64,000 nucleotides of DNA, taken from contig NC_015276.1 of the NCBI RefSeq assembly GCF_000192865.1, positions 3,962,501 to 4,026,500 of the forward strand, given 5' to 3'. Below the pieces are notes generated by a model that had not been told where the DNA came from, did not search any database, and saw only the letters and a program-made list of their open reading frames with translations. This stretch comes from Marinomonas mediterranea MMB-1. GTDB lineage: Bacteria > Pseudomonadota > Gammaproteobacteria > Pseudomonadales > Marinomonadaceae. The stretch's first letter is position 1; every line of letters begins with the position of its first letter. Both the position numbers and the translations under genes were made by a program. Shown piece by piece: positions 1-8,942 of the stretch.

Positions 1-3000
1 CTTCAAACTGTTCGCGAGCTCGCTCGTTAAACAGGATGGATTTTGCCCAGCCTTCACCAGCACCTAATACGTCACCGTATGAGAAACCGCCACAAGCGAC
101 TAGCCCTTTAAATTCTTCTAGAGAAATACGGCCAGACAGAATATCACTCATGTGAACATCTACTGGCGTAAAGCCCCCTTTATGGAAGGCTGCTGCCATT
201 TCTACTTGACCATTAACACCCTGCTCACGCAACACTGCCATGCGAGGTTTAACACCAGTAGAAATATAAGGTGCCGCGATGTCTTCATTTACATCAAAGC
301 TTAGAGAAGCTGATAACCCCGGATCTTTAGCGTCCAACAAATTATCGAACTCTTGCTGTGCCGATTCAGGGTTATCACGTAGAGCCTGAATGCGGTAACT
401 TGTTTCAGACCATGTACGCTGCCAAGTAATACGATCTTGAGACAAGATAACATCACTGTTCAAAGTAAAGTTTAACGTATCCTTGTCATTGATCGTCGCC
501 ACTTTATGAACAGCCACGCCTTTAGCAGCGTAAGCATCTACAATCGCTTGCGCATCGCTATTATTAACTTGGATCACCGCTCCTAGCTCTTCAGTAAACA
601 GTGCAGATACTGCTTCAAGCTGATTTGACGCGATCGAATCAAGGTTTACATCTAAGCCTAAATGGCTCGCAAATGACATTTCAACCAAGGAAGCAAATAA
701 ACCACCATCTGAACGATCATGATAAGCAAGCAGCTTACCCTCTCCATTCAATGCCTGTGTTGTATCAAAGAACCCAGCTAATGCATCCGCACTATCAACA
801 TCAGGCACCGTCGAACCGACTTGGTTATAAACCTGAGCAAGAACAGAACCACCTAGACGGTTTTTGCCAGCACCTAGATCAACCAGTAGAAGCTGGGTGT
901 CTGCTTTGTTAGTCAATTCAGGCGTTAATGTCTTACGCGCATCTTCTACAGGCGAGAATGCAGTAATAACAAGTGATAGAGGTGACGTAACAGACTTGTC
1001 TTCGCCATCCTCTTTCCATACCGTTTTCATCGACATGGAGTCTTTACCAACAGGAATAGCAATATCAAGCGCTGGACACAACTCCATGCCTACCGCTTTT
1101 ACCGTTTGATAAAGTTTCTCGTCTTCTCCAGTATGACCCGCAGCCGCCATCCAGTTAGCAGACAACTTAATATGATTACGCTTAGTAATTTTTGCAGCCG
1201 CTAGGTTAGTCAAAGCCTCACCAACCGCCATACGACCAGACGCTGGAGCGTCTAATAAAGCCGATGGAGTGCGTTCACCCATTGTCATGGCTTCACCGGT
1301 ATAACTGTCCAAGCTGGATGTCGTCACGGCAACATCAGCAACAGGAACCTGCCATGGGCCAACCATCTGATCACGAGCAACCATACCTGTAATCGTGCGG
1401 TCGCCAATCGTAATCAAGAAGCTTTTAGAAGCAACTGTAGGAAGGCTAAGAACACGATTGGCAGCATCCGCTAGATCTAGACTCTCGCCTGAGAAGTTGT
1501 CACCTTTGACGCTTGCCTTTTCGGCTGTACGATGCATTTTTGGCGGCTTGCCAAACAATACTGACATAGGTAGATCAACAGGCTTATTATCAAAATGAGG
1601 GTCTTGTACCTCTAAATGAAGCTCTTCTTTCGCGTCACCAACAACCGCAAATGGGCAGCGCTCGCGAGCACAGATTTCCTCAAACTCTTCAATACGATCA
1701 GCCGGTACTGCAAGAACGTAACGTTCTTGAGATTCGTTACACCAAACCTCCAACGGAGACATACCCGGTTCGTCGTTTAGCACTTTGCGTAAATCAAATG
1801 CACCACCACGCTCACCGTCTTTAACAAGTTCCGGCAATGCGTTAGAAAGACCACCAGCACCCACATCATGGATAAAGCTAATTGGGTTGTTATCACCTAG
1901 CTGCCAGCAACGGTCGATTACTTCCTGACAACGACGTTCCATCTCAGGATTACCACGCTGAACCGAAGCAAAATCAAGATCTTCATTACCATCAGCAGAC
2001 GCCATAGAAGATGCAGCACCACCACCAAGACCGATCAACATTGCAGGTCCGCCTAATACAACCAGCTTCGCACCAACATCAATCTCGTCTTTTTCTACAT
2101 GGTCACGGCGGATATTACCAAGACCACCCGCCAACATGATCGGCTTATGGTAGCCACGAACTTCGTCTCCGTTTGCACCTTCTACTTTTTGCTCGTAAGT
2201 ACGGAAATAGCCAAGAAGGTTTGGACGACCAAACTCGTTATTAAATGCAGCGCCACCAATCGGCCCTTCGATCATAATATCCAAAGGCGTTACGATACGA
2301 GAAGGCTTGCCATATTGGCTTTCCCAAGGTTGTTCAAAACCAGGAATTTTAAGGTCCGATACCGTGTAGCCCGTTAAGCCCGCTTTAGGCTTGGCACCAA
2401 TACCAGTCGCACCTTCGTCACGAATCTCACCGCCGGATCCTGTCGCGGCACCAGAGAAAGGCGCAATCGCAGTAGGATGGTTATGAGTTTCTACCTTCAT
2501 CAGGATATCAATATTTTCCTGACTGAAGTCATATTCTTGCGAACCAGGAGCAGGATAAAAACGACCAGCGTGATGACCTTCCATCACAGCGGCGTTGTCT
2601 TTATAGGCAGACAAAGTGCCATCGCTATTGTGCTCGTGCGTATTCTTGATCATTTGGAACAAAGAGCGGTCTTGCTCTTCGCCATCGATAGTCCACGACG
2701 CATTGAAGATTTTGTGACGACAGTGTTCAGAGTTTGCCTGTGCAAACATCATCAATTCAATGTCGTTTGGATTACGACCTAGCTCAACAAAAGATTCAAC
2801 TAGATAGTCAACTTCGTCATCAGCCAAGGCCAAACCTAATGTTTGGTTTGCCGCAACTAATGCGTCTCGCCCGCCACCAAGAATATCAACATTACTCATT
2901 GGAGCAGGTTCTGCATGACTGAATAGTTGAGACGCTTGGCTTGTTGATTCAAGTAAACTTTCAGTCATACGGTCATGCAATAATGAAGCAACCGTTTGAC

Positions 3001-3376
3001 GAAGCTCATCCGACAGAGCAGCATCAGCATGAACAAAATATTGAACGCCACGCTCTACACGTGCAATTTGGTTCAAACCACAGTTATGAAGGATATCCGT
3101 TGCCTTTGAAGACCAAGGTGAAATGGTTCCAATACGAGGCACAACCAACACGCTTTGATCAGACGTCTTAACGGCATCTGTCTTAGCTCCGTAAGTCAAC
3201 GCTTGTTCCAATATTAGCTGCTCTTTTTCAGACAACGCATCATCTGAATTTAGCTCAATAAAGTGAAGAAATTGCGCATCAATATCCGTTACACCTGGAG
3301 CAACGGCTTGTACATTAGAAAGGAGTTTAGCCTTACGAAACGCAGAAAGAGCTGCGGAGCCATGCAGGGTTAGCAT
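1..3376 (-). CDS. purL: Phosphoribosylformylglycinamidine synthase, 3' end outside window
   Basis: Large single-chain FGAR amidotransferase, which makes FGAM from FGAR, glutamine and ATP in step 4 of purine synthesis. About 1125 codons are present of the roughly 1290 usual for the family; the C-terminus lies beyond base 1. The protein begins MLTLHGSAALSAF, has the AIR-synthase-like ATP-binding parts in the middle (for example KVETHNHPTAIAPFSGA), and reaches the start of the C-terminal glutaminase domain with the nucleophile context ACGGFSYGDVLGAG. The ATG at 3376 is preceded by GAGGT about 12 bases upstream. The frame runs off the left edge without a stop. Monocistronic as far as visible. Confidence 0.97.
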   Translation of the reverse strand, partial: MLTLHGSAALSAFRKAKLLSNVQAVAPGVTDIDAQFLHFIELNSDDALSEKEQLILEQALTYGAKTDAVKTSDQSVLVVPRIGTISPWSSKATDILHNCGLNQIARVERGVQYFVHADAALSDELRQTVASLLHDRMTESLLESTSQASQLFSHAEPAPMSNVDILGGGRDALVAANQTLGLALADDEVDYLVESFVELGRNPNDIELMMFAQANSEHCRHKIFNASWTIDGEEQDRSLFQMIKNTHEHNSDGTLSAYKDNAAVMEGHHAGRFYPAPGSQEYDFSQENIDILMKVETHNHPTAIAPFSGAATGSGGEIRDEGATGIGAKPKAGLTGYTVSDLKIPGFEQPWESQYGKPSRIVTPLDIMIEGPIGGAAFNNEFGRPNLLGYFRTYEQKVEGANGDEVRGYHKPIMLAGGLGNIRRDHVEKDEIDVGAKLVVLGGPAMLIGLGGGAASSMASADGNEDLDFASVQRGNPEMERRCQEVIDRCWQLGDNNPISFIHDVGAGGLSNALPELVKDGERGGAFDLRKVLNDEPGMSPLEVWCNESQERYVLAVPADRIEEFEEICARERCPFAVVGDAKEELHLEVQDPHFDNKPVDLPMSVLFGKPPKMHRTAEKASVKGDNFSGESLDLADAANRVLSLPTVASKSFLITIGDRTITGMVARDQMVGPWQVPVADVAVTTSSLDSYTGEAMTMGERTPSALLDAPASGRMAVGEALTNLAAAKITKRNHIKLSANWMAAAGHTGEDEKLYQTVKAVGMELCPALDIAIPVGKDSMSMKTVWKEDGEDKSVTSPLSLVITAFSPVEDARKTLTPELTNKADTQLLLVDLGAGKNRLGGSVLAQVYNQVGSTVPDVDSADALAGFFDTTQALNGEGKLLAYHDRSDGGLFASLVEMSFASHLGLDVNLDSIASNQLEAVSALFTEELGAVIQVNNSDAQAIVDAYAAKGVAVHKVATINDKDTLNFTLNSDVILSQDRITWQRTWSETSYRIQALRDNPESAQQEFDNLLDAKDPGLSASLSFDVNEDIAAPYISTGVKPRMAVLREQGVNGQVEMAAAFHKGGFTPVDVHMSDILSGRISLEEFKGLVACGGFSYGDVLGAGEGWAKSILFNERAREQFE

Positions 3377-3476
3377 GTCGAGTGTTACCTCATATGGTTA
3401 GTTCGGGGATTTTGCGGGGTATTTTAAATGAATGAGTAAGTGAGTGATAGTAGCTGCAGGATGTCATTAAGCAGTT

Positions 3477-3956
3477 TTATTTGACCAATCGTTTTAATTT
3501 CTTCTTTTGCTCTCTTCGAAACTTAAAAAAAGCCGTTAATTGCTGTGACGCCTCTTCCGCTAGCACGCCACCTACGACCTCAACTTTATGATTGAGAAAC
3601 GCTTGCTCAAAGAAGCGTCCTTGGCTTTCCGTTACGCCACTTTTAGGCTCAGTGGCACCATACACAACCTTCTCGATACGTGCATGCACAATCGCTCCGG
3701 CGCACATAGAACAAGGCTCCAGCGTCACATACAAAGTGGCGCCTGGAAGGCGGTAATTGTTTACATTAGCGCACGCATCTCGGATCGCTTGTATTTCTGC
3801 ATGAGCAGTTGGGTCACACGTTGTTATTGGACGATTAAAGCCACGACCTATAATCTCGTCGTTTTGCACAACAATGGCGCCAACAGGTATCTCGCTTTCC
3901 TGCGCGGCCTCTTCCGCCAACGCCAATGCCGCTTTCATCCAGTCATTATCACCCAA
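3477..3956 (-). CDS. tadA: tRNA-specific adenosine deaminase TadA
   Basis: Zinc deaminase that converts A34 to inosine in tRNA-Arg(ACG). The 159-aa product carries the cytidine-deaminase zinc motifs HAEIQAI (His ligand and catalytic Glu) and PCSMCAG (two Cys ligands), plus a basic lysine-rich C-terminus. The start is a TTG at 3956 with AGAAGG eight bases upstream; the next in-frame ATG (3938) has no comparable ribosome site and would drop the DNDWM segment that resembles the N-terminus of the E. coli enzyme. Lies 100 bases downstream of purL on the same strand, a common arrangement. Confidence 0.93.
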   Translation of the reverse strand: MGDNDWMKAALALAEEAAQESEIPVGAIVVQNDEIIGRGFNRPITTCDPTAHAEIQAIRDACANVNNYRLPGATLYVTLEPCSMCAGAIVHARIEKVVYGATEPKSGVTESQGRFFEQAFLNHKVEVVGGVLAEEASQQLTAFFKFRREQKKKLKRLVK

Positions 3957-4161
3957 AACATTTACCTTCTTACTTTTTATGCCTTACTTTTACCAGCTGC
4001 TTACACGACACCGGCTTCGTAACAGAGAATACCATATACCACTTATACGCACGCTTACTTCTATCGCATTGATCTATCTCAAACTAATCTCATACTAAAA
4101 AGTTGCAGGCTTTCCATTTTCTCCCCTACACTGAGTTCAATGATTAGTGAGGATTATAGGT

Positions 4162-4581
4162 GTGAAAAAAGTTGTAGATTTAATGATTACCGACCTAGTA
4201 ACAATCAAAGAAACGGATTCTTTAGCGACAGCCAAAGAACTGATGGCCGAAAAGAACATCAGAAACCTACCTGTTGTCGACAATGACGGACAGTGTCTAG
4301 GAATGCTAACGCAACGTGAATATTTAAAGCATGCTTTTTATCTGGTTAGTCAGTTTGGCACACAGCTACTTAGTAAAAAAGAAGCACAAACACCCGTAAA
4401 AAACGCAATGAATACCGATATCCTAACACTCACCCCTGATACTGATTTGGACATTGCCGCCCAGTTTTTTATCTCTAACAAATACGGAAGCCTTCCGGTT
4501 GTCGACAATGATAAACTCGTCGGCATCCTTACTCCCGTCGACTTCGTAAAGCTCGCTCACACCTATTTAAAGGATGCTTAA
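4162..4581 (+). CDS. Protein of two tandem CBS domains
   Basis: 139-aa cytoplasmic protein made only of a CBS pair (about residues 4-60 and 80-135), a Bateman module that usually binds adenosyl nucleotides and senses energy state. Both repeats have the typical ending: LPVVDNDGQCLGMLTQREYL in the first and LPVVDNDKLVGILTPVDFV in the second. The GTG at 4162 is preferred because GTGAGG sits nine bases upstream; an in-frame GTG at 4147 would add five residues but lacks a ribosome site. No catalytic domain is attached, so the target is unknown. It is followed by an intrinsic terminator and converges on valS. Confidence 0.8.
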   Translation: MKKVVDLMITDLVTIKETDSLATAKELMAEKNIRNLPVVDNDGQCLGMLTQREYLKHAFYLVSQFGTQLLSKKEAQTPVKNAMNTDILTLTPDTDLDIAAQFFISNKYGSLPVVDNDKLVGILTPVDFVKLAHTYLKDA

Positions 4582-4617
4582 GCGGCACTCTCAAATTCTT
4601 TTCGTCAACCCCAGTAT

Positions 4618-4656
4618 AAAAAATGCCGAGAGCACACTATGTGTCTTGGCATTTTT
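4618..4656 (+). terminator. Intrinsic terminator of the CBS gene, possibly bidirectional
   Basis: AAAATGCCGAG pairs with CTTGGCATTTT (one G-U pair), with a short inner ACAC/GTGT stem, followed by TTTTTA. It lies 37 bases after the CBS stop codon. The A-run on the left arm would supply a U-tract on the other strand, so it may also stop valS transcription. Confidence 0.75.
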
Positions 4657-4690
4657 ATTAACATCGTACTATTTTATTAACATCGTACTA
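4654..4690. repeat. Tandem direct repeat, two 18-bp copies, 19-bp period
   Basis: TTTATTAACATCGTACTA occurs at 4654-4671 and again at 4673-4690. It starts in the T-tract of the terminator and lies between the convergent CBS and valS genes, so it looks like a local duplication without an obvious function. Confidence 0.8.
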
Positions 4691-4702
4691 AGTCGCTATT
4701 CA

Positions 4703-4724
4703 AGCCTGCATTCAAATGCAGGCT
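4703..4724 (-). terminator. Stem-loop just after valS
   Basis: AGCCTGCA at 4703-4710 pairs perfectly with TGCAGGCT at 4717-4724 around a six-base loop, 10 bases beyond the valS stop. No long U-tract follows on the minus strand, so it may act with the hairpin at 4618-4656 or protect the 3' end. Confidence 0.5.
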
Positions 4725-4733
4725 CACATAGAA

Positions 4734-7517
4734 TTAAAGCGACTCAATTGATATTTTTTGCTCTTCAAGCTTAGCAACCGCTTGCTTTAGGTCGTCTGAT
4801 TTAGCGCGCTCTTTCGCGACGACCGCTTCTGGCGCTTTAGCAACGAAACTCTCGTTAGAAAGCTTACCTTCAATACGCTGTAGGTCTTTTGTCGCTTTAT
4901 CGATTTCTTTTTGAAGTCGAGCCAGCTCCGCATCTTTATCAATCAAACCCGCCATCGGCACAAGCACTTCCATATCTCCCACTAGCGCAGTGGCAGACAT
5001 TGGTGCCTCTTCACCAGTTTCGAGCCAAGTCAGCGTCTCAAGTTTAGCCAATTTCTGCAAGAAAGCAGTATTAGCCAACATACGAGTTTTATCCTGCTCT
5101 GAGCCATTACGGAATAAGATATTTAGAGGCTTAGACGGAGCGATATCCATCTCACCACGGATATTACGAATTCCCTCGATAACCCCTTTCAGCCACTCAA
5201 CATCTTCCTCAGCCGCGCTATCCAGTTTCGACTCATCTGTCTCAGGATACGCTGCCAGCATGATCGTTTCACCTTCAACACCTGCTAGAGGTGCAACACG
5301 CTGCCAAATTTCTTCCGTTAGGAACGGCATCATTGGGTGAGCTAGACGTAAAAAGGCTTCCAGAACACGAACCAATGTGCGACGTGTACCAGTTAGCTGA
5401 GCTTCCGTTGCATTCTCATCCCATAGTACAGGTTTAGAAAGCTCAAGATACCAATCACAATATTCGTGCCACATAAACTCATAAAGCGCCTGTGCAGCAA
5501 GGTCATAACGATGCGTATCGTAGGCTTTATTTACCGCCGCTTCTGCTTGTTGTAAACGGCTGATAATCCAGCGATCTGCCAATGAAAGCTCCACATCAGA
5601 GCCAGACTGACCACAGTCCTTTTCTTCTGTATTCATTAACACATAGCGCGTCGCATTCCAGATTTTATTACAGAAATTGCGATAACCTTCCAAACGGTTT
5701 AGGTCAAATTTAATATCACGACCACCCGATGCTAAAGAACATAGCGTAAAACGCAATGCATCTGTTCCGTAAGCTTGAATACCTTCTGGATAAGCAGAAC
5801 GCGTGTTTTTCTCAACTTTCTCTGCAAGACGTGGTTGCATCATGCCGTAAGTGCGCTTTTGCACCAAAGACTCGATATCAATACCATTGATCAAATCTAG
5901 TGGATCAATGACGTTGCCTTTTGACTTCGACATTTTGTCGCCACGTTCATCACGAATAAGCCCCGTAATATAGACTGTTTTGAAAGGCACTTTATCTGTG
6001 AACTTCAACGTCATCATGATCATCCGAGCGACCCAGAAAAAGATGATATCAAAGCCCGTCACCAATACATCAGACTCACTAAACAGCTTAAATTCTTCTG
6101 TCTCTTCAGGCCAACCTTGAGTGGCAAACGTCCACAATGCAGAAGAGAACCAAGTATCAAGAACATCCTCATCTTGAGTTAACTCAACATCATTACCCAA
6201 GTTATACTTTTCACGAACAGATGCTTCATCTTTTCCGACGTAGAATTTACCCTGCGCATCATACCAAGCAGGAATTTGATGCCCCCACCAAAGCTGACGA
6301 GAGATACACCAATCTTGAAGATCGCGCATCCATGAAAAGTAGGTGTTTTCCCACTGTTTTGGAACAAACTGGATATCACCATTTTCTACCGCTTCAATGG
6401 CAGGTTTCGCCAGCGATTCAACAGCCACATACCATTGGTTTGTTAGATAAGGCTCAACAACCGTATTTCCTCGCTCACTGCGAGGCACTTTCAACTTGTG
6501 ATCATCAATTTTATCAAGAAGGCCTAACGCTTCGAAATCAGCAACAATCGCCTTACGAGCGTCAAAGCGATCCATTCCACGATATTTCTCTGGGGAGTTT
6601 TCATTAATCGACGCGTCATCAGTCAAGATGTTGATCATTGGAAGATCATGACGCTTGCCCATTTCATAGTCATTAAAGTCATGAGCGGGCGTAATTTTTA
6701 CACAGCCAGTTCCAAATTCTTTATCTACGTAATCGTCTGCAATAATTGGGATCTTTCGTCCCACTAATGGCAGCTCGATCTTTTTACCAACCAAATTTTG
6801 ATAACGCTCGTCATCTGGCGCTACCGCCACCGCAGAGTCACCTAGCATCGTTTCTGGGCGTGTTGTCGCAACTACGATATAGTCTTTTCCATCTGCCGTT
6901 TTAGCGCCATCGGCCAATGGATAACGGAAATGCCAAAGGAATCCATTTTCTTCCTCGGAAATAACTTCGAGATCTGAAATAGCGGTATGAAGTTTAGGAT
7001 CCCAGTTAACCAAACGTTGGCCACGGTAAATAATGCCTTCATCATACAAGCGTACAAACACTTCCTGAACTGCTTCAGACATGCCAGGGTCCATTGTAAA
7101 GCGCTCTTTAGACCAGTCGACAGAGTCACCTAAAACACGCATTTGATCAGAGATCGTGCCACCAGATTGACCCTTCCATTCCCACACTTTCTCCAGGAAC
7201 TTTTCACGACCTAACTCGGTACGGGTCGTATTTTGAGCCGCAAGCTGACGCTCGACGACCATTTGAGTCGCAATCCCAGCGTGATCGCTACCCGGCTGCC
7301 AAAGAGTTTGTTTCCCTTGCATACGAGCACGTCGAATCATGGCATCCATAATACTATGTTGGAATGCATGCCCCATATGAAGGCTCCCAGTGACGTTTGG
7401 GGGCGGGATCATAATGGAAAATGGTGCGCCGTTTCCGCTAGGTGCGAAATAGTTGTTTTCTTCCCAACGCTTGTAAATTGGGGCTTCGATACTCTGAGGT
7501 TGGTAAGTCTTATCCAT
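4734..7517 (-). CDS. valS: Valyl-tRNA synthetase
   Basis: Class I aminoacyl-tRNA synthetase charging tRNA-Val, with editing of misactivated threonine. The 927-aa product is close to the family length (951 in E. coli). Visible motifs are PPPNVTGSLHMGHAF (HIGH-type nucleotide site, about residues 38-52) and KMSKSKGNV (KMSKS loop, about residue 550). Between them lies the CP1 editing domain, and at the C-terminus a charged coiled-coil arm (about residues 865-925). ATG start at 7517. Members of the pepA neighbourhood usually lie beside valS; here two unrelated-looking genes sit between them and no holC is seen. Confidence 0.98.
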   Translation of the reverse strand: MDKTYQPQSIEAPIYKRWEENNYFAPSGNGAPFSIMIPPPNVTGSLHMGHAFQHSIMDAMIRRARMQGKQTLWQPGSDHAGIATQMVVERQLAAQNTTRTELGREKFLEKVWEWKGQSGGTISDQMRVLGDSVDWSKERFTMDPGMSEAVQEVFVRLYDEGIIYRGQRLVNWDPKLHTAISDLEVISEEENGFLWHFRYPLADGAKTADGKDYIVVATTRPETMLGDSAVAVAPDDERYQNLVGKKIELPLVGRKIPIIADDYVDKEFGTGCVKITPAHDFNDYEMGKRHDLPMINILTDDASINENSPEKYRGMDRFDARKAIVADFEALGLLDKIDDHKLKVPRSERGNTVVEPYLTNQWYVAVESLAKPAIEAVENGDIQFVPKQWENTYFSWMRDLQDWCISRQLWWGHQIPAWYDAQGKFYVGKDEASVREKYNLGNDVELTQDEDVLDTWFSSALWTFATQGWPEETEEFKLFSESDVLVTGFDIIFFWVARMIMMTLKFTDKVPFKTVYITGLIRDERGDKMSKSKGNVIDPLDLINGIDIESLVQKRTYGMMQPRLAEKVEKNTRSAYPEGIQAYGTDALRFTLCSLASGGRDIKFDLNRLEGYRNFCNKIWNATRYVLMNTEEKDCGQSGSDVELSLADRWIISRLQQAEAAVNKAYDTHRYDLAAQALYEFMWHEYCDWYLELSKPVLWDENATEAQLTGTRRTLVRVLEAFLRLAHPMMPFLTEEIWQRVAPLAGVEGETIMLAAYPETDESKLDSAAEEDVEWLKGVIEGIRNIRGEMDIAPSKPLNILFRNGSEQDKTRMLANTAFLQKLAKLETLTWLETGEEAPMSATALVGDMEVLVPMAGLIDKDAELARLQKEIDKATKDLQRIEGKLSNESFVAKAPEAVVAKERAKSDDLKQAVAKLEEQKISIESL

Positions 7518-7574
7518 TATGCTGTCTTAAAACTCTATAGAATGGCGGTTGATAAATAATCGAAGGATTATAGC

Positions 7575-7706
7575 GTGTCAGCACGGATGGAGGAACCCAC
7601 TCGCGCACAATTGAGAGATCTGATTAATTTAGGGCGATTGCATTCAAGCATCGGACGCCGTTCCTTACTAAAGAAAAAGATAATTGAAACGGAGATCGCT
7701 GTGTAA
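7575..7706 (+). CDS. Possible small protein of 43 aa
   Basis: Short ORF starting GTG at 7575, with GAAGG eight bases upstream, ending TAA at 7706, one base before the convergent acidic-protein gene. The product begins VSARMEEPTRAQLRDLIN and is strongly basic near the C-terminus (RRSLLKKKII); an in-frame ATG gives a 39-aa alternative. It is read divergently from valS and fills the valS-7708 gap almost completely. I do not recognise it. The good ribosome site and the neat fit support it, but length alone makes it uncertain. Confidence 0.4.
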   Translation: MSARMEEPTRAQLRDLINLGRLHSSIGRRSLLKKKIIETEIAV

Positions 7707-7707
7707 A

Positions 7708-8139
7708 TTAGCCCTTGCGTTTGGCGTACTCGACTAAAACATCGGTGATTAATTCAGGTAGCTTTTGCTCTAATACGGTTTTAATTGCAGCCTCTAGATG
7801 TTCTTTATCTTTACTATCATCTGCTGCTGTAGAGGTTAACGCTTCTCCGTCCATAGATTTAGAGAAATACGCTTCTTGAGAAAGTGGCTGATTTTTAACC
7901 GCCGTCGTTTTCACTTCACCTGTCGTTTGCAATTCCTCAATCGTACTAGCGACGAACTCTACACCCTTAGCATCGTTTAAAGAAGAAACGTCAGATTCGC
8001 TATTAGCAGCAGAGTCGTCAGCATCGCTTCCACCCACGACATCCATTAAAATCGGAATATCATCCTGATTTCTTAATGCATTTGTTAAGACAGCTTCATC
8101 AGGCTCAGTATTTAATGTTTGTATAGCAATGTCAGACAT
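7708..8139 (-). CDS. Acidic hypothetical protein
   Basis: About 143 aa, rich in Asp, Glu, Ser and Thr, with no membrane segment or signal peptide. It has a short hydrophobic element near residues 25-35 (DDIPILMDVVGG), a long low-complexity acidic middle, and a predicted helix at the C-terminus (LEAAIKTVLEQKLPELITDV). The ATG at 8139 is taken as the start; an in-frame TTG at 8151 would add four residues and neither has a strong ribosome site. It directly follows the PAP2-like gene on the same strand (16 bases), so the two are probably co-transcribed. Function unknown. Confidence 0.65.
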   Translation of the reverse strand: MSDIAIQTLNTEPDEAVLTNALRNQDDIPILMDVVGGSDADDSAANSESDVSSLNDAKGVEFVASTIEELQTTGEVKTTAVKNQPLSQEAYFSKSMDGEALTSTAADDSKDKEHLEAAIKTVLEQKLPELITDVLVEYAKRKG

Positions 8140-8155
8140 AGAGAAAACCAACCAG

Positions 8156-8941
8156 TTAGAACTTTTTAATCAGTGTCAGTACAGGCGCATCTCGATAATA
8201 ACTTAAGCTAACACCGATATCTGCACGATTTTGATGTACAACTTTGGCACTCACATAAGCAAAAGTCCAGCCTAATAATGCCTGAGAAGCGTAATGTTTA
8301 TCCATCGCAACGCGAGCAAGACCCGGTAGAATTGACAATCCATAAAACAAAGTTTTCATGCCTGTACCATCAGCCAGCATAGCCGCATTGATCATGGGTA
8401 CGGCTCCAGAGAATGAGTGACCACTAATGCTATTCACATCATCAAATAATCGCCAATCGCTATCGCGCCCTTCTGTAGGCCGACTCCCACCAAGAATATT
8501 GGCCGCTAAGAAGCCAGACGGCGCACCAACCATAAAAGTACGGAAAGAATATCGCCCCCATTCACCATAAATACTTTCTTGCCCGTCATTCAACCAGTGA
8601 TCAAGCCCCATCACGCCCAAATAAATAGGAATACTAGGAATGGTTCTGGTGGAATCACCGAAATAATTCACCTGACGTGAATCGTATTTGAAATTATCAT
8701 CATGATGAGGAATCTCTTCCTGTATATATCCGTCCATATTGCTATTCGCCATAACGCCAGCAACAAGAAGACCTGGAGCAAGATCACCAAGGGTGGAAGT
8801 GGTATAAAAGGATTTATAGTCTTGCACTACTTCTCCATATAATTGTCCCCAAAAGCCATCCTCGGCATAAGCAGATGGAGCACCAATCAGAACGATCAGC
8901 ACTCCTGCAAGACGCATCCAATAATGCTGGATGCTCTTCAT
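8156..8941 (-). CDS. PAP2-like (type 2 phosphatidic acid phosphatase fold) protein
   Basis: 261 aa with an N-terminal signal peptide or membrane anchor (hydrophobic residues 10-26, ending PSAYAED). The PAP2 signature is partly visible: GSRPTEG (motif 1 end), SGHSFSG (motif 2, catalytic His) and ARVAMDKHYASQALLG (motif 3). In motif 3 the canonical SR-x5-H-x3-D has A for S and Q in place of the final Asp, so either the residue is shifted or activity is altered. The family dephosphorylates lipid phosphates or undecaprenyl pyrophosphate in the envelope. It follows pepA by two bases and probably shares its transcript. Confidence 0.7.
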   Translation of the reverse strand: MKSIQHYWMRLAGVLIVLIGAPSAYAEDGFWGQLYGEVVQDYKSFYTTSTLGDLAPGLLVAGVMANSNMDGYIQEEIPHHDDNFKYDSRQVNYFGDSTRTIPSIPIYLGVMGLDHWLNDGQESIYGEWGRYSFRTFMVGAPSGFLAANILGGSRPTEGRDSDWRLFDDVNSISGHSFSGAVPMINAAMLADGTGMKTLFYGLSILPGLARVAMDKHYASQALLGWTFAYVSAKVVHQNRADIGVSLSYYRDAPVLTLIKKF

Positions 8942-8942
8942 A

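Noticed and set aside
864..3171. Several plus-strand ORFs of 60-100 aa in the first 3.2 kb
   Set aside because: They lie antisense inside purL, whose minus-strand frame is continuous and matches the family over its entire length; they have no ribosome sites or recognisable content.
3588..4098. Plus-strand ORFs of 144 and 74 aa over tadA
   Set aside because: Antisense shadows of tadA and its leader; the minus-strand product has intact zinc motifs.
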